NCBI GenBank assembly: GCA_937893945.1
Contig: CALCTA010000002.1
Coordinates: 1-10,259, forward strand
Reading direction: 5' to 3'
DNA: 10,259 nt
From: an uncultured Clostridia bacterium
Lineage (GTDB): Bacteria; Bacillota; Clostridia; Oscillospirales; CAG-272
This document shows, piece by piece, positions 1-7,194 of the stretch (position 1 is its first letter; each line of letters begins with the position of its first letter). Below the pieces are notes generated by a model. It worked only from the letters and a program-made list of their open reading frames with translations. It made no database searches and was not told the origin of the DNA. The position numbers were made by a program, and so were the translations under genes.

Positions 1-35
1 TGGTTCTCGCTTTATAATTTGGTGTTATCTATTTG

Positions 36-90
36 TTGTAGGAGCGTTCTTTGAACGCCCGCGGACCGCCGAGGACGTCGGTCCCTACAA
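36..90 (+). repeat. Palindromic intergenic repeat, complete copy (family A)
   Basis: A 55-base GC-rich element in AT-rich surroundings. Its ends are perfect 7-base inverted repeats, TTGTAGG (36-42) and CCTACAA (84-90). Inside are two hairpins: GCGTTC-TTT-GAACGC (44-58), and an arm pair GGACCG (63-68)/CGGTCC (78-83). A second copy in the same orientation enters the window at 10226 and is cut off by the window end. No coding potential is seen. It resembles the small non-autonomous or REP-like palindromes common between genes in gut Clostridia; the mode of spread is not known from this sequence. Confidence 0.75.
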
Positions 91-95
91 ATTTA

Positions 96-125
96 ATTAT
101 TACCTTTATATTAGCGTATAGTCAA
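96..125 (-). promoter_or_regulatory. Possible divergent promoter, reading leftward out of the window
   Basis: On the minus strand TTGACT (125-120, 5 of 6 to TTGACA) is followed after 18 bases by AATAAT (101-96, 5 of 6 to TATAAT). Transcription would start near the right edge of the repeat at 36-90 and run out of the window. In many bacteria rpmH-rnpA lies upstream of dnaA and is read divergently, so such a promoter would fit, but the gene itself is not in the window. The region is AT-rich, so a chance match is quite possible. Confidence 0.3.
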
Positions 126-229
126 GAATATTTTTCTGCCATTTTTTCTCTGTTTTCTAACCTTTTTTACGTTGTTTCCCGTATATAAAAAAATTTGTCG
201 TATATATATAAATATTTGAAAGAAATCTG

Positions 230-258
230 TTGCAAAACCGATCAAAATGTGGTATAAT
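230..258 (+). promoter_or_regulatory. Sigma-A promoter of dnaA, extended -10
   Basis: TTGCAA (230-235, 4 of 6 to TTGACA) lies 17 bases before a perfect TATAAT (253-258). The -10 is preceded by TGG (250-252), the extended -10 TGn motif. Runs of A and T at about 180-220 could act as an UP element. Transcription would start near 265, leaving a leader of about 128 bases before dnaA. It is the best promoter-like match upstream of dnaA. Confidence 0.8.
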
Positions 259-281
259 TATATCAGTATTATTAACGTGGT

Positions 282-338
282 GGAGTGTTTGATTTTTCAG
301 CCTTTTCGGCATCTTTTTTGCACTGAAAAACACTCTCC
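282..338 (+). promoter_or_regulatory. Stem-loop in the dnaA leader
   Basis: Within the predicted leader, TTTTTCAG (293-300) pairs with CTGAAAAA (323-330), and GGAGTG (282-287) can pair with CACTCTCC (331-338) with bulges. The loop (301-322) is pyrimidine-rich. No immediate T-tract follows, so it is not a standard intrinsic terminator. A small GCAA tetraloop hairpin (CGGC/GCCG, 366-377) stands just before the ribosome binding site. The leader may affect mRNA stability or dnaA translation; no known riboswitch class is recognised. Confidence 0.45.
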
Positions 339-392
339 TGACGCTTTTATTTGCAATGATTCTTACGGCGCAAGCCGCGAAAGGAGAATTTA

Positions 393-1817
393 ATGTCTTA
401 TCTTGACGAGATCTCGGATATATGGGAGCAGGTCAAAGAGGAGCTCTCAAAAAAATATTCCCCATCTATGATGGATCTTTGGTTCAATCCCCTTACGGTC
501 CACTCATACGAAAATAACGTGATCATTCTCGCCACCAACTCAGAATTCAAATACGGAAAGATAAAAGAAAAATATCTCTCTGAGATAAAGGACGCCTTTG
601 GCAGCTTCTTCGGCTTTGAGCAGGACGTTGAAATAATTTTTACAGGCGAGCCTACAAGCCCTGAGAAGATACAGAAGCAGCTCGGTATCGGTGAATACAG
701 CTACCTCAGAAACAAAGACGCCGCAGTTCCCGAAAAGACAGATGAGCCTAAAGCAACACCCGAGACTGATGCTCCCACGGCTCACGCAGGCGTTCTGCCG
801 ATAGATTACAGCTTCCAATACACCTTTGACAACTTCATCGTAGGAAGCTCAAACAAGTTCGCACACGCGGCTTGTACGGCGGTAGCGTCAAAGCCCGCTA
901 CAGACTACAATCCGCTCTTTATCTACGGCCCGTCGGGACTTGGAAAAACTCACCTTATGAGCGCTATAGTAAACGAGATAAAGCGCAAAAATCCCGCCGC
1001 TAAGGTAGTATATATCAAGGGCGACGATTTCACCAATCAGATGATCGAGGCGCTCTCAAAGCAGGAGATGTACAAGTTCCACGAGAAGTACCGCAGCTGT
1101 GATATCCTTCTGATCGACGACATACAGTTTATCGCGGGCAAGACCTCGACACAAGAGGAATTTTTCCACACCTTCAACACTCTCTACGAGGAGCACAAGC
1201 AGATAGTTCTCTCGTCCGACCGTCCGCCAAAGGACATTCAGACGCTTGAGGACAGACTTAAGACGAGATTTGAATGGGGACTTATCGCGGATATCCAGCC
1301 GCCTGATCTTGAGCTGAGAATAGCTATCATCAAGAAAAAGGCAGAGCAGGTGTCTATCACGCTCTCTGACGAGGTGCTTACCTTCCTTGCCGAAAATCTT
1401 CGCTCCAACATCCGTCAGATAGAGGGTACTATCAAGAAGCTCAGCGCTATCGTATTCCTCTCGGGAAGGACGATAACAATGGAGATCGCCGCATCCTGCT
1501 TGCAGGAGATCACGGGCGGCGTAGTTCCCGTTCAGGTCGTTGTGGATAAAATATTCTCAGCGATACACAACCGCTACGGAATTGAGAAAAAGGAGCTGCT
1601 CAGCTCCAAGCGCACAAAGGACGTAGCACACGCAAGACACGTATGCATCTATCTTATCCGCGAGATAACCGAAATGTCCTATCCGAGCATAGGAAAGATG
1701 TTCAACCGCGACCACTCGACCATCCTCGCGTCCTGCGAGCTTGTAGGAAAGAAGATAAACAACGACCCTGTTCTCTCTGTTGACGTCGCGGAGATGACAA
1801 AAGAGGTAAACGGCTGA
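393..1817 (+). CDS. dnaA: Chromosomal replication initiator protein DnaA
   Basis: DnaA is the AAA+ ATPase that binds DnaA boxes in oriC, melts the unwinding element and recruits the helicase loader and helicase. The 474 residues match the usual length of about 445-470. The order is an N-terminal helicase-interaction domain (about 1-85), a variable acidic linker (about 86-135), the AAA+ core, and a C-terminal DNA-binding domain. Seen directly are Walker A GPSGLGKTH (179-187), Walker B LLIDDIQF (239-246), sensor I IVLSSDRPP (271-279), the arginine finger in TRFEWGL (291-297), sensor II near RSNIRQIEG (337-345), and the DnaA signature ending NRDHSTIL (438-445), where many DnaA proteins have GRDHTTV. 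The start is supported by AAGGAG at 381-386, six bases before ATG. It has its own promoter (230-258) and lies directly before the oriC region. Identity is secure. Confidence 0.98.
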   Translation: MSYLDEISDIWEQVKEELSKKYSPSMMDLWFNPLTVHSYENNVIILATNSEFKYGKIKEKYLSEIKDAFGSFFGFEQDVEIIFTGEPTSPEKIQKQLGIGEYSYLRNKDAAVPEKTDEPKATPETDAPTAHAGVLPIDYSFQYTFDNFIVGSSNKFAHAACTAVASKPATDYNPLFIYGPSGLGKTHLMSAIVNEIKRKNPAAKVVYIKGDDFTNQMIEALSKQEMYKFHEKYRSCDILLIDDIQFIAGKTSTQEEFFHTFNTLYEEHKQIVLSSDRPPKDIQTLEDRLKTRFEWGLIADIQPPDLELRIAIIKKKAEQVSITLSDEVLTFLAENLRSNIRQIEGTIKKLSAIVFLSGRTITMEIAASCLQEITGGVVPVQVVVDKIFSAIHNRYGIEKKELLSSKRTKDVAHARHVCIYLIREITEMSYPSIGKMFNRDHSTILASCELVGKKINNDPVLSVDVAEMTKEVNG

Positions 1818-1874
1818 AAATAGGGCTTTAAACATACTTTCAAACAAGTTTTCCCACGACATTTCAACAGCTCC

Positions 1875-1883
1875 TGTGGAAAG
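1875..1883 (-). promoter_or_regulatory. DnaA box, reverse orientation
   Basis: TGTGGAAAG is 7 of 9 to TGTGGATAA, the reverse complement of the consensus TTATCCACA. It lies 58 bases after the dnaA stop and is the only strong reverse-oriented box in the gap. Confidence 0.6.
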
Positions 1884-1982
1884 TCTTAACGACGCTCGGA
1901 TCTTCAACAAGAGCTATTTAAAAACTACTCAAAAAGTCAGTATTCAAGAGCCCTCGAGGCTGTTGAGATAAAGCTGACAGGG

Positions 1983-1991
1983 TGTTGAAAA
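1983..1991 (-). promoter_or_regulatory. Weak DnaA-box variant TGTTGAAAA
   Basis: Matches the box at 7 of 9, with T for G at position 4 and A for T at position 7. The same 9-mer recurs at 2163-2171, which suggests a lower-affinity variant used by this lineage, although the AT-rich setting makes chance matches likely. Confidence 0.4.
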
Positions 1992-2079
1992 GGGCTTTTG
2001 AAAAATGAGACTGTTTGATACTTTTCCCGTGTTCTGAACGACATACTGACACGGTATGACACTTTTTCAGTCGCCCGAG

Positions 2080-2088
2080 TTTTCCACA
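2080..2088 (+). promoter_or_regulatory. DnaA box, forward orientation
   Basis: TTTTCCACA is 8 of 9 to TTATCCACA and identical to the box at 2266-2274, which stands beside the triplet array. Confidence 0.7.
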
Positions 2089-2162
2089 GCCTCGCCAAAA
2101 AACGACTTTTTTATAAATCTCACAAAAAGATCTCTTTTGAGATAGACAAAAATCAGATCGCT

Positions 2163-2171
2163 TGTTGAAAA
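2163..2171 (-). promoter_or_regulatory. Weak DnaA-box variant TGTTGAAAA
   Basis: Second exact copy of the variant found at 1983-1991. It lies nine bases before the forward box at 2180-2188. Confidence 0.4.
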
Positions 2172-2179
2172 CCCCTAAG

Positions 2180-2188
2180 TATTCCACA
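2180..2188 (+). promoter_or_regulatory. DnaA box, forward orientation
   Basis: TATTCCACA keeps the TCCACA core of the box and matches TTATCCACA at 7 of 9. It has the same orientation as the boxes at 2080 and 2266. Confidence 0.6.
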
Positions 2189-2265
2189 GGAAACGGGGCA
2201 ACCATTCAACAGAAATCAAGAAATTTTCAACCTCGATCCTGCTTGATTTTAAAGGCTCTCGGGAC

Positions 2266-2274
2266 TTTTCCACA
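2266..2274 (+). promoter_or_regulatory. DnaA box next to the unwinding region
   Basis: TTTTCCACA followed by a 13-base spacer with a CCCC run (2285-2288 overlaps the array start) and then the triplet array. In Bacillus subtilis the boxes that load DnaA onto single-stranded DNA have this position: box, GC-rich spacer, DnaA-trio. This is therefore the likely loading box. Confidence 0.75.
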
Positions 2275-2287
2275 GTTTCCAAAGCCC

Positions 2288-2308
2288 CTAATAATACTAT
2301 TACTACTA
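2288..2308 (+). promoter_or_regulatory. DnaA-trio array
   Basis: Read in one triplet phase the bases are CTA ATA ATA CTA TTA CTA CTA. Known DnaA-trios have the consensus 3'-(G/A)A(T/A)-5' on one strand, which reads (C/T)T(A/T) on the other. Five of the seven triplets fit fully, and the two ATA triplets keep the central base. The array lies immediately after the proximal DnaA box and its GC-rich spacer, as in B. subtilis. It would bind a DnaA filament on the melted strand. Confidence 0.75.
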
Positions 2309-2346
2309 AAATTATTTATTAATTATTTTATTTATTTGTTTTTTAA
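2309..2346. other. AT-rich DNA unwinding element
   Basis: A run of almost only A and T (a single G at 2339) between the triplet array and the dnaN ribosome binding site. With the array it is the easiest part of the gap to melt and is the likely site where strands first separate. Confidence 0.7.
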
Positions 2347-2357
2347 AGGAGAACGCC

Positions 2358-3524
2358 ATGAAGATAATATTCAATCGCACGACAGTGAGCGCAGCAGTAG
2401 CTCCCCTTATGTATGCAGTTTCAGGAAAATCCACTCTCTCAGCGGCAGACGGAATTCTTATAGAGGCAAAGATACCCGACACCTGCGTACTCACGACCTT
2501 TGATCTTGAAAAGGGTGTGAGGATATGCGTTGAAGCAAAGGTCATTGAGGAAGGCTCCTTTATTATAAACGCGCAGAAGTTCAATCAGACGCTTCGCGTT
2601 ATGGACGGAGAGGAGATCACTCTCACAGTAGACGAGAAGCTTGTCGCTTCTATAGTCAGCGGAAAGTCCTCTCACAAGATGATAGCTCTTCCCGCGTCCG
2701 ACTTCCCCGCTATCCCCGATCTCGTAAGCGACAGAAGCTTTATAATCTCGCAGAGCGTAGTTAAGAAGATGCTTTCTCAGGTAGCGTTTGCTATGGGCAA
2801 TAACGATCAGAGACAGGTACTCAACGGTACGTTCGTAAAGATAGACGACGATTCTATCACTATGGTAGCCTGCGACAGCTTCAAGCTCGCTAAGTGCAGA
2901 AGACGCACCGAGCTTGCAAACAAGAACACCAACGGTAACGCTCATCTTGATTACGCGTTCATAGTTCCCTCAAAGACGGTAGCTGATCTTCAGAGACTTC
3001 TTGAGGATGACGACGAGGCGCTGACACAGATATACGTTACGAGAAAGCATATAGTTTTCGTAATAGGCGAGATAACCTTCTTCTCGCGCCTTATTGACGG
3101 TCAGTATATCGACTATAACAGAATAATAGTTACAAACCATCCCATAAATACGGTAGCATATAAGGACGCGCTCCTCTCCTCTCTTGAGAGAGCCGCGCTC
3201 ATTACCGAGGAAAAGATAGCAGGCAGCGTCAGAGCGCACGTAAAGCTCGACTTCTCTGAGGATGTGCTTCGCATCTCTGCTATATCGGCTGCGGGAAGCA
3301 CATACGACGAGGTATCTATCGACCATACGGGCGACGATCTCGTTATCGCCTTTAACAACAGATTCCTTATCGACGGAGTTCGCGCTTGCGACGCTGAGAG
3401 AGTAAGAATGACTATGAGCTCACCTCTCGGAAGCATGAACATCACCCCCGAGGATAACGATTACGAGCAGAACGGCGCTGAAGAGCTGTTTATGCTCCTT
3501 CCCGTAAGGACCAAGGACCTTTAA
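2358..3524 (+). CDS. dnaN: DNA polymerase III beta subunit (sliding clamp)
   Basis: DnaN forms the ring-shaped dimer that tethers the replicative polymerase to DNA and serves as a docking site for repair and regulatory proteins. The 388 residues are slightly longer than the usual 365-380. They divide into three similar clamp domains (about 1-125, 126-255, 256-388). Recognisable stretches are PASDFP (112-117), RQVLNGTF (152-159), RLIDGQYIDYNRII (244-257, the family RLIEGxxPDY motif), FNNRFLIDGVRA (332-343) and SPLGSMNITPED (355-366). The C-terminus LLPVRTKDL extends a few residues past the usual LPVR ending. AAAGGAG (2345-2351), six bases before ATG, fixes the start. It is the first gene of the dnaN-recF-remB-gyrB run; no separate promoter could be assigned. 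Confidence 0.97.
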   Translation: MKIIFNRTTVSAAVAPLMYAVSGKSTLSAADGILIEAKIPDTCVLTTFDLEKGVRICVEAKVIEEGSFIINAQKFNQTLRVMDGEEITLTVDEKLVASIVSGKSSHKMIALPASDFPAIPDLVSDRSFIISQSVVKKMLSQVAFAMGNNDQRQVLNGTFVKIDDDSITMVACDSFKLAKCRRRTELANKNTNGNAHLDYAFIVPSKTVADLQRLLEDDDEALTQIYVTRKHIVFVIGEITFFSRLIDGQYIDYNRIIVTNHPINTVAYKDALLSSLERAALITEEKIAGSVRAHVKLDFSEDVLRISAISAAGSTYDEVSIDHTGDDLVIAFNNRFLIDGVRACDAERVRMTMSSPLGSMNITPEDNDYEQNGAEELFMLLPVRTKDL

Positions 3525-3527
3525 TTT

Positions 3528-4679
3528 ATGTACTGTAAAAGAATATCGGTTGAGAGCTTTCGCAATATAGAGAGCTGCGAGGTCGAATTCTCACCCGGCG
3601 TGAATATTCTTTACGGAGATAACGCTCAAGGAAAGACCAATCTTATAGAAGCGATATTCTACGCCTCGGTGTGCAGAAGCTTCAGAGCCTCAGGTGTAGG
3701 CGAGATGATACGCTTCGGCAGCAAAAAGGCGCAGATATCTATTGATTACCGCGATTCTCACAGAGATAACAATATAAAGATACAGTTGCTCGGCGATAAC
3801 AAAAAGATAGCCGAGAAGAACCACCTGAGAGCTGAGAGGATGTCGGATATAATCGGCTCGTTCCGCGCGGTGCTGTTCTGCCCCGAGCATCTCTCGCTTA
3901 TCAAGGACGGCCCGTCAGAGCGCAGAAGCTATCTCGATATCGCTATCAGCAGAATATCTCAGAAATATATCCGCTCGCTTCAGAGGTATTCCTATTTTTT
4001 AAAGCAGAGAAATTCGCTTATCAAGAGCGCGTATAACGACAGAGGCAGCTTTGACGCCACGGTAGATCTGTGGAGCGAGAAGCTCGCAGAGGAAGCGGCG
4101 TATATTTCGGGTGAGAGATATAAGTTTATACTCCGTATCTCCCCTTTCGTCAATGAGTTTTTAAATAAAATGACGGGGCAGCGGGAAAGCACCGAGCTTA
4201 TCTATCGCGGCTCAGCGGGACTTGACGGAGAGCAGTATCTCGACGCCACCTTGGTAAAAGAAAAGTATCTAAAGCTATTTTCATCCTCTCACGACCGAGA
4301 AATCAGCGCAGGAGCGACTTTGTGGGGAATACACAAGGATGATATAGAAATAAAGCTAAACGGCAAAAACGCTCGAATTTTCGCCTCTCAAGGTCAACAG
4401 CGCTCGCTTGCTCTGGCTCTGAAGCTCGCGGAGGGTGAAATTTGCCGCGAGGAGTTCGGAGATTATCCTGTTTTTCTATTTGACGACGTTTTTTCTGAGT
4501 TAGATGACACCAGACGCGACTCACTGGTACTGTATGGCACTGATAAACAGGTTATAATAAGCACGTGTGAGGTGGAGGCGCTCAAAAAAATAAAAGCGCA
4601 GAGACAGATACGGGTAGAGAACGGAAAATATACTGTTACCGCTCTGGATGCGGACGGAGCGGAGAAAAGTGAAGAATAA
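3528..4679 (+). CDS. recF: DNA replication and repair protein RecF
   Basis: RecF is an SMC/ABC-like ATPase that works with RecO and RecR to load RecA at single-strand gaps and stalled forks. The 383 residues match the family length of about 360-385. Seen are the N-terminal start LxxFRNxE-like segment VESFRNIESCEVEF (8-21), Walker A GDNAQGKTN (30-38), a middle helical arm (about 130-250), the HKDD motif (269-272), the ABC signature SQGQQRS (287-293), Walker B VFLFDDVFSELD (315-326) including the D-loop, and ISTCEVE (344-350) in the switch region. It starts three bases after dnaN, with AAGGA at 3513-3517 inside the end of dnaN, so translation is probably coupled. The last 15 or so residues are acidic and not conserved. 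Identity is secure. Confidence 0.97.
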   Translation: MYCKRISVESFRNIESCEVEFSPGVNILYGDNAQGKTNLIEAIFYASVCRSFRASGVGEMIRFGSKKAQISIDYRDSHRDNNIKIQLLGDNKKIAEKNHLRAERMSDIIGSFRAVLFCPEHLSLIKDGPSERRSYLDIAISRISQKYIRSLQRYSYFLKQRNSLIKSAYNDRGSFDATVDLWSEKLAEEAAYISGERYKFILRISPFVNEFLNKMTGQRESTELIYRGSAGLDGEQYLDATLVKEKYLKLFSSSHDREISAGATLWGIHKDDIEIKLNGKNARIFASQGQQRSLALALKLAEGEICREEFGDYPVFLFDDVFSELDDTRRDSLVLYGTDKQVIISTCEVEALKKIKAQRQIRVENGKYTVTALDADGAEKSEE

Positions 4680-4681
4680 TT

Positions 4682-4936
4682 ATGTTTTTACACGTAGGAA
4701 ATAACAAAAATATAAGGCTGAGAAGCGTGGTCGGTATATTTGATATGGACAACGCCACTCTCTCGGCTGTGAGCAGAAGATTTCTCTCCGGAAAGCAGAA
4801 GCAGGGCCTTGTTGAGTCTGCTGTCGAGGAGATACCTAAATCCTTCATACTCTACAAGGATGGCGAGGAGTATAAGATATGCTTCTCACAGCTCTCTACT
4901 TCGGCTCTTAAAGGACGAATGAGAGAAAATCTATAA
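4682..4936 (+). CDS. remB: RemB (YaaB/DUF370), RemA-like DNA-binding regulator
   Basis: A small 84-residue protein of the DUF370 family. In B. subtilis the equivalent gene yaaB/remB sits in the same place between recF and gyrB and takes part in control of biofilm matrix genes, and the paralogue RemA binds DNA as an oligomer. Family features seen are the N-terminal MFLHVGNN, the VVGIFDMD segment (16-23), PKSFILY (52-58) and SQLSTSALKGR (69-79). The start lies two bases after recF. The nearest GGAG (4661-4664) is 17 bases upstream, which is too far to be ideal, so translation may depend on coupling to recF. The biofilm role is from B. subtilis and may not hold here. Confidence 0.88.
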   Translation: MFLHVGNNKNIRLRSVVGIFDMDNATLSAVSRRFLSGKQKQGLVESAVEEIPKSFILYKDGEEYKICFSQLSTSALKGRMRENL

Positions 4937-4981
4937 GGCTTTTAAAAATTATTATCAACTCCAAGGAAGAGGTTAAAAGTA

Positions 4982-6922
4982 ATGGAAAACAACACTCATC
5001 AGGTCTATGATGAAAATCAGATACAGGTTCTTGAGGGACTTGAAGCAGTCCGTAAAAGACCCGGTATGTATATCGGTACTACCTCGATAAGAGGACTTCA
5101 CCATCTCGTTTATGAGATAGTTGATAACTCTATCGACGAGGCTCTCGCGGGATATTGCGATAAGATAACCGTAACTATCAACAAGGGCAACAGCATCACC
5201 GTTGAGGATAACGGTAGAGGTATCCCCGCGGCTATCCACCCAAAGCAAGGTATCCCTACGCCTGAGGTGGTATATACCATTCTCCACGCGGGCGGAAAAT
5301 TCGGCGGCGGCGGATATAAGATAGCGGGCGGTCTGCACGGTGTTGGCGCGTCGGTCGTAAACGCGCTCTCTGAATGGGTAGAGCTTGACAACTGCTACGA
5401 GGGAAGAAGATATACAGAGAGATTTGAGCAGGGTAAGGTGGTCCGTCCCTTTAATGACGAGGGAGAGTATCCCGAGCGTCCCCACGGCGTGCGCGTTACC
5501 TTCAAGCCCGACGCTACTATCTTTGAGGAGACGGTATTTGAGTACGAGATACTCGCAAACCGTATGCGCGAGCAGGCGTTCCTTAACGGTGGTATCAGAA
5601 TAGTTCTTCGCGACGAAAGACCTGAGGACCCTGAGGAATACATCGAGAATGAATTTCACTTTGAGGGCGGTATCCGCAGCTTCGTAAGCTATCTCAACGA
5701 GCAGAAGGTATGCGAGCTTGTACACCCCGAGGTCATCTATATGAAGGGCGAGAAGGGCTCGAGCGTGGCTGAGGTCGCTATTCAGTATAACGACAGCTAC
5801 AACGAGACCGTTATGACCTTCGCAAACAATATGAATACCATTGAGGGCGGTATGCACGAGACAGGCTTTAAGTCGGGTCTTACAAAGGTGCTTAACGATT
5901 ACGCCCGCAAGGCAGGAATACTCAAGGACAGCGACAAAAATCTCTCGGGCGAGGACGTTCGAGAGGGTATATGCGCGATAGTCAGCGTAAAGCTTGAGAA
6001 TGCGCAGTTCGAGTCGCAGACTAAGGCTAAGCTCGGTAACTCCGAGATAAGAACTCTCGTTGAGAACACGATAGTCGCAAAGCTCGGTGAGTATTTTGAG
6101 GAAAACCCCGGCGTCGCGAGAGCTATTCTCGATAAGGCGCTCGCCGCGTCGAGAGCGAGAGAGGCGGCAAGAAAGGCAAGAGAGCTTACTCGCCGCAAGG
6201 GATTGCTTGAGGGCTCTACTCTCCCCGGAAAGCTTGCTGACTGCCAGGAAAGACGCGCTGAGCTTACAGAGCTTTATCTCGTAGAGGGAGACTCCGCGGG
6301 TGGCTCTGCTAAGATGGGAAGAAACTCCAAGTTCCAGGCTATCCTTCCGCTTCGCGGTAAGGTTCTCAACGTTGAGAAGAACAGACTTGACCGAGTTTAT
6401 TCCAACCCCTCGCTCATCCCGATAATCCAGGCGCTCGGCTGCGGCATTGGTGAGGATTTTGATATTGAGAAGCTCAGATACGGCAAGATAGTCATTATGG
6501 CGGATGCCGACGTCGACGGCTCGCATATCAGAATACTTCTTCTGACATTCTTCTTCAGACATATGCGCCAGCTTATAGACGAAGGACACGTGTTCCTCGC
6601 TCAGCCTCCGCTCTACAGAGTTCATAAGAGAAGCGGCAAGGGCCCTGAGAGATACGCTTTCTCGGATGCCGAGAGAGACGCTATAATCAAGGAGATGGGC
6701 GGCAACGTCGAGGCTGACAGATATAAGGGTCTTGGCGAGATGGACGCTGAGCAGCTCTGGGAGACCACTATGGACCCCGAGAGAAGAACTCTGCTCAAGG
6801 TTACTGTTGAGGACGCTATGGCGTGCGACGCAATGTTCTCTCTCCTTATGGGAGATAAGGTCGAGCCCAGACGTGAATTCATCGAGAAGAACGCTAAATT
6901 CGCGGAAAATCTCGATATATAA
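4982..6922 (+). CDS. gyrB: DNA gyrase subunit B
   Basis: GyrB supplies the ATPase and part of the metal-binding cleavage centre of gyrase, which introduces negative supercoils. The 646 residues fit the short Gram-positive form, without the extra domain of the 804-residue E. coli protein. The GHKL ATPase shows VYEIVDNSIDEALAG (43-57, catalytic Glu45, metal-binding Asn49), EDNGRGIP (75-82, Asp76) and the lid with GGLHGVG (116-122). The transducer has QTKAK (346-350, with Lys348 matching E. coli Lys337). The Toprim domain has EGDSAGGS (435-442) and DADVDGSH (508-515). The tail includes YKGLGEMDAEQLWETTMDP (581-599). AAGGAAGAGG (4963-4972) precedes ATG by nine bases. It follows remB by 45 bases and is separated from gyrA by 609 bases. 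No clear terminator follows it. Confidence 0.98.
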   Translation: MENNTHQVYDENQIQVLEGLEAVRKRPGMYIGTTSIRGLHHLVYEIVDNSIDEALAGYCDKITVTINKGNSITVEDNGRGIPAAIHPKQGIPTPEVVYTILHAGGKFGGGGYKIAGGLHGVGASVVNALSEWVELDNCYEGRRYTERFEQGKVVRPFNDEGEYPERPHGVRVTFKPDATIFEETVFEYEILANRMREQAFLNGGIRIVLRDERPEDPEEYIENEFHFEGGIRSFVSYLNEQKVCELVHPEVIYMKGEKGSSVAEVAIQYNDSYNETVMTFANNMNTIEGGMHETGFKSGLTKVLNDYARKAGILKDSDKNLSGEDVREGICAIVSVKLENAQFESQTKAKLGNSEIRTLVENTIVAKLGEYFEENPGVARAILDKALAASRAREAARKARELTRRKGLLEGSTLPGKLADCQERRAELTELYLVEGDSAGGSAKMGRNSKFQAILPLRGKVLNVEKNRLDRVYSNPSLIPIIQALGCGIGEDFDIEKLRYGKIVIMADADVDGSHIRILLLTFFFRHMRQLIDEGHVFLAQPPLYRVHKRSGKGPERYAFSDAERDAIIKEMGGNVEADRYKGLGEMDAEQLWETTMDPERRTLLKVTVEDAMACDAMFSLLMGDKVEPRREFIEKNAKFAENLDI

Positions 6923-6998
6923 CGCAAAGCGAAAGACAAAAACGCTTGTGCCGAAAATTGATATTTTATCTGCATATATATTCAAACTCACTGCTAAG

Positions 6999-7031
6999 TT
7001 TTCCACAACTTGTGGAAAAGTGTGTTGATAA
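6999..7031. promoter_or_regulatory. Cluster of three DnaA-box-like sites after gyrB
   Basis: TTTTCCACA (6999-7007) and TGTGGAAAA (7011-7019) form a palindrome with 10-base arms around C7009, and TGTTGATAA (7023-7031, 8 of 9 to TGTGGATAA) follows after three bases. The first two are 8 of 9 to the consensus, and TTTTCCACA is the same form as in oriC. The palindrome could also fold as an RNA hairpin, but no T-tract follows, so it is not a convincing terminator. Confidence 0.65.
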
Positions 7032-7194
7032 CTAACAGCAGAACTCAGAAAAAAGTAGGATATTAGCGATTTTTGTCGACTGTTTAGTGGAATAAAGCGT
7101 AAAAACCGTGTGCGAAATATTTTTTCACCCGATTGATGAAAAATACAAAAATAAAAGTAACATTACGTAACAAAGGATAGCAGAGATTTTTTGT

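Larger units (their letters stand above)
1818..2357. other. Probable chromosomal origin of replication (oriC)
   Basis: A 540-base gap between dnaA and dnaN, the standard site of oriC in Bacillota. It has no convincing gene. It contains several DnaA-box-like 9-mers: reverse TGTGGAAAG (1875), forward TTTTCCACA (2080 and 2266), forward TATTCCACA (2180), and weaker TGTTGAAAA or TTCAACA variants (1901, 1961, 1983, 2163, 2203). These are followed by a DnaA-trio-like triplet array and a long AT-rich tract before dnaN. Minor hairpins occur at 2042-2058 and 2130-2143. No clear dnaN promoter was found. Origin function is inferred from position and motif order. Confidence 0.9.

Noticed and set aside
248..256. 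TGTGGTATA as a DnaA box in the dnaA promoter
   Set aside because: It keeps only TGTGG and one or two further positions of the 9-mer and overlaps the extended -10. DnaA autoregulation here is not supported.
2162..2503. 113-codon plus-strand frame crossing from oriC into dnaN
   Set aside because: It runs through the DnaA boxes, triplet array and AT tract, and then overlaps dnaN out of frame. The good ribosome binding site belongs to dnaN.
4973..7006. 677-codon open frame antisense to gyrB
   Set aside because: It lies wholly over gyrB, has no ribosome binding site or recognisable domain, and its low-complexity Leu/Ser/Val/Arg composition is what the codon bias of gyrB gives on the opposite strand.
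6999..7019. Palindrome after gyrB as an intrinsic terminator
   Set aside because: The stem is not GC-rich and no T-run follows. The match to two DnaA boxes explains the symmetry better.
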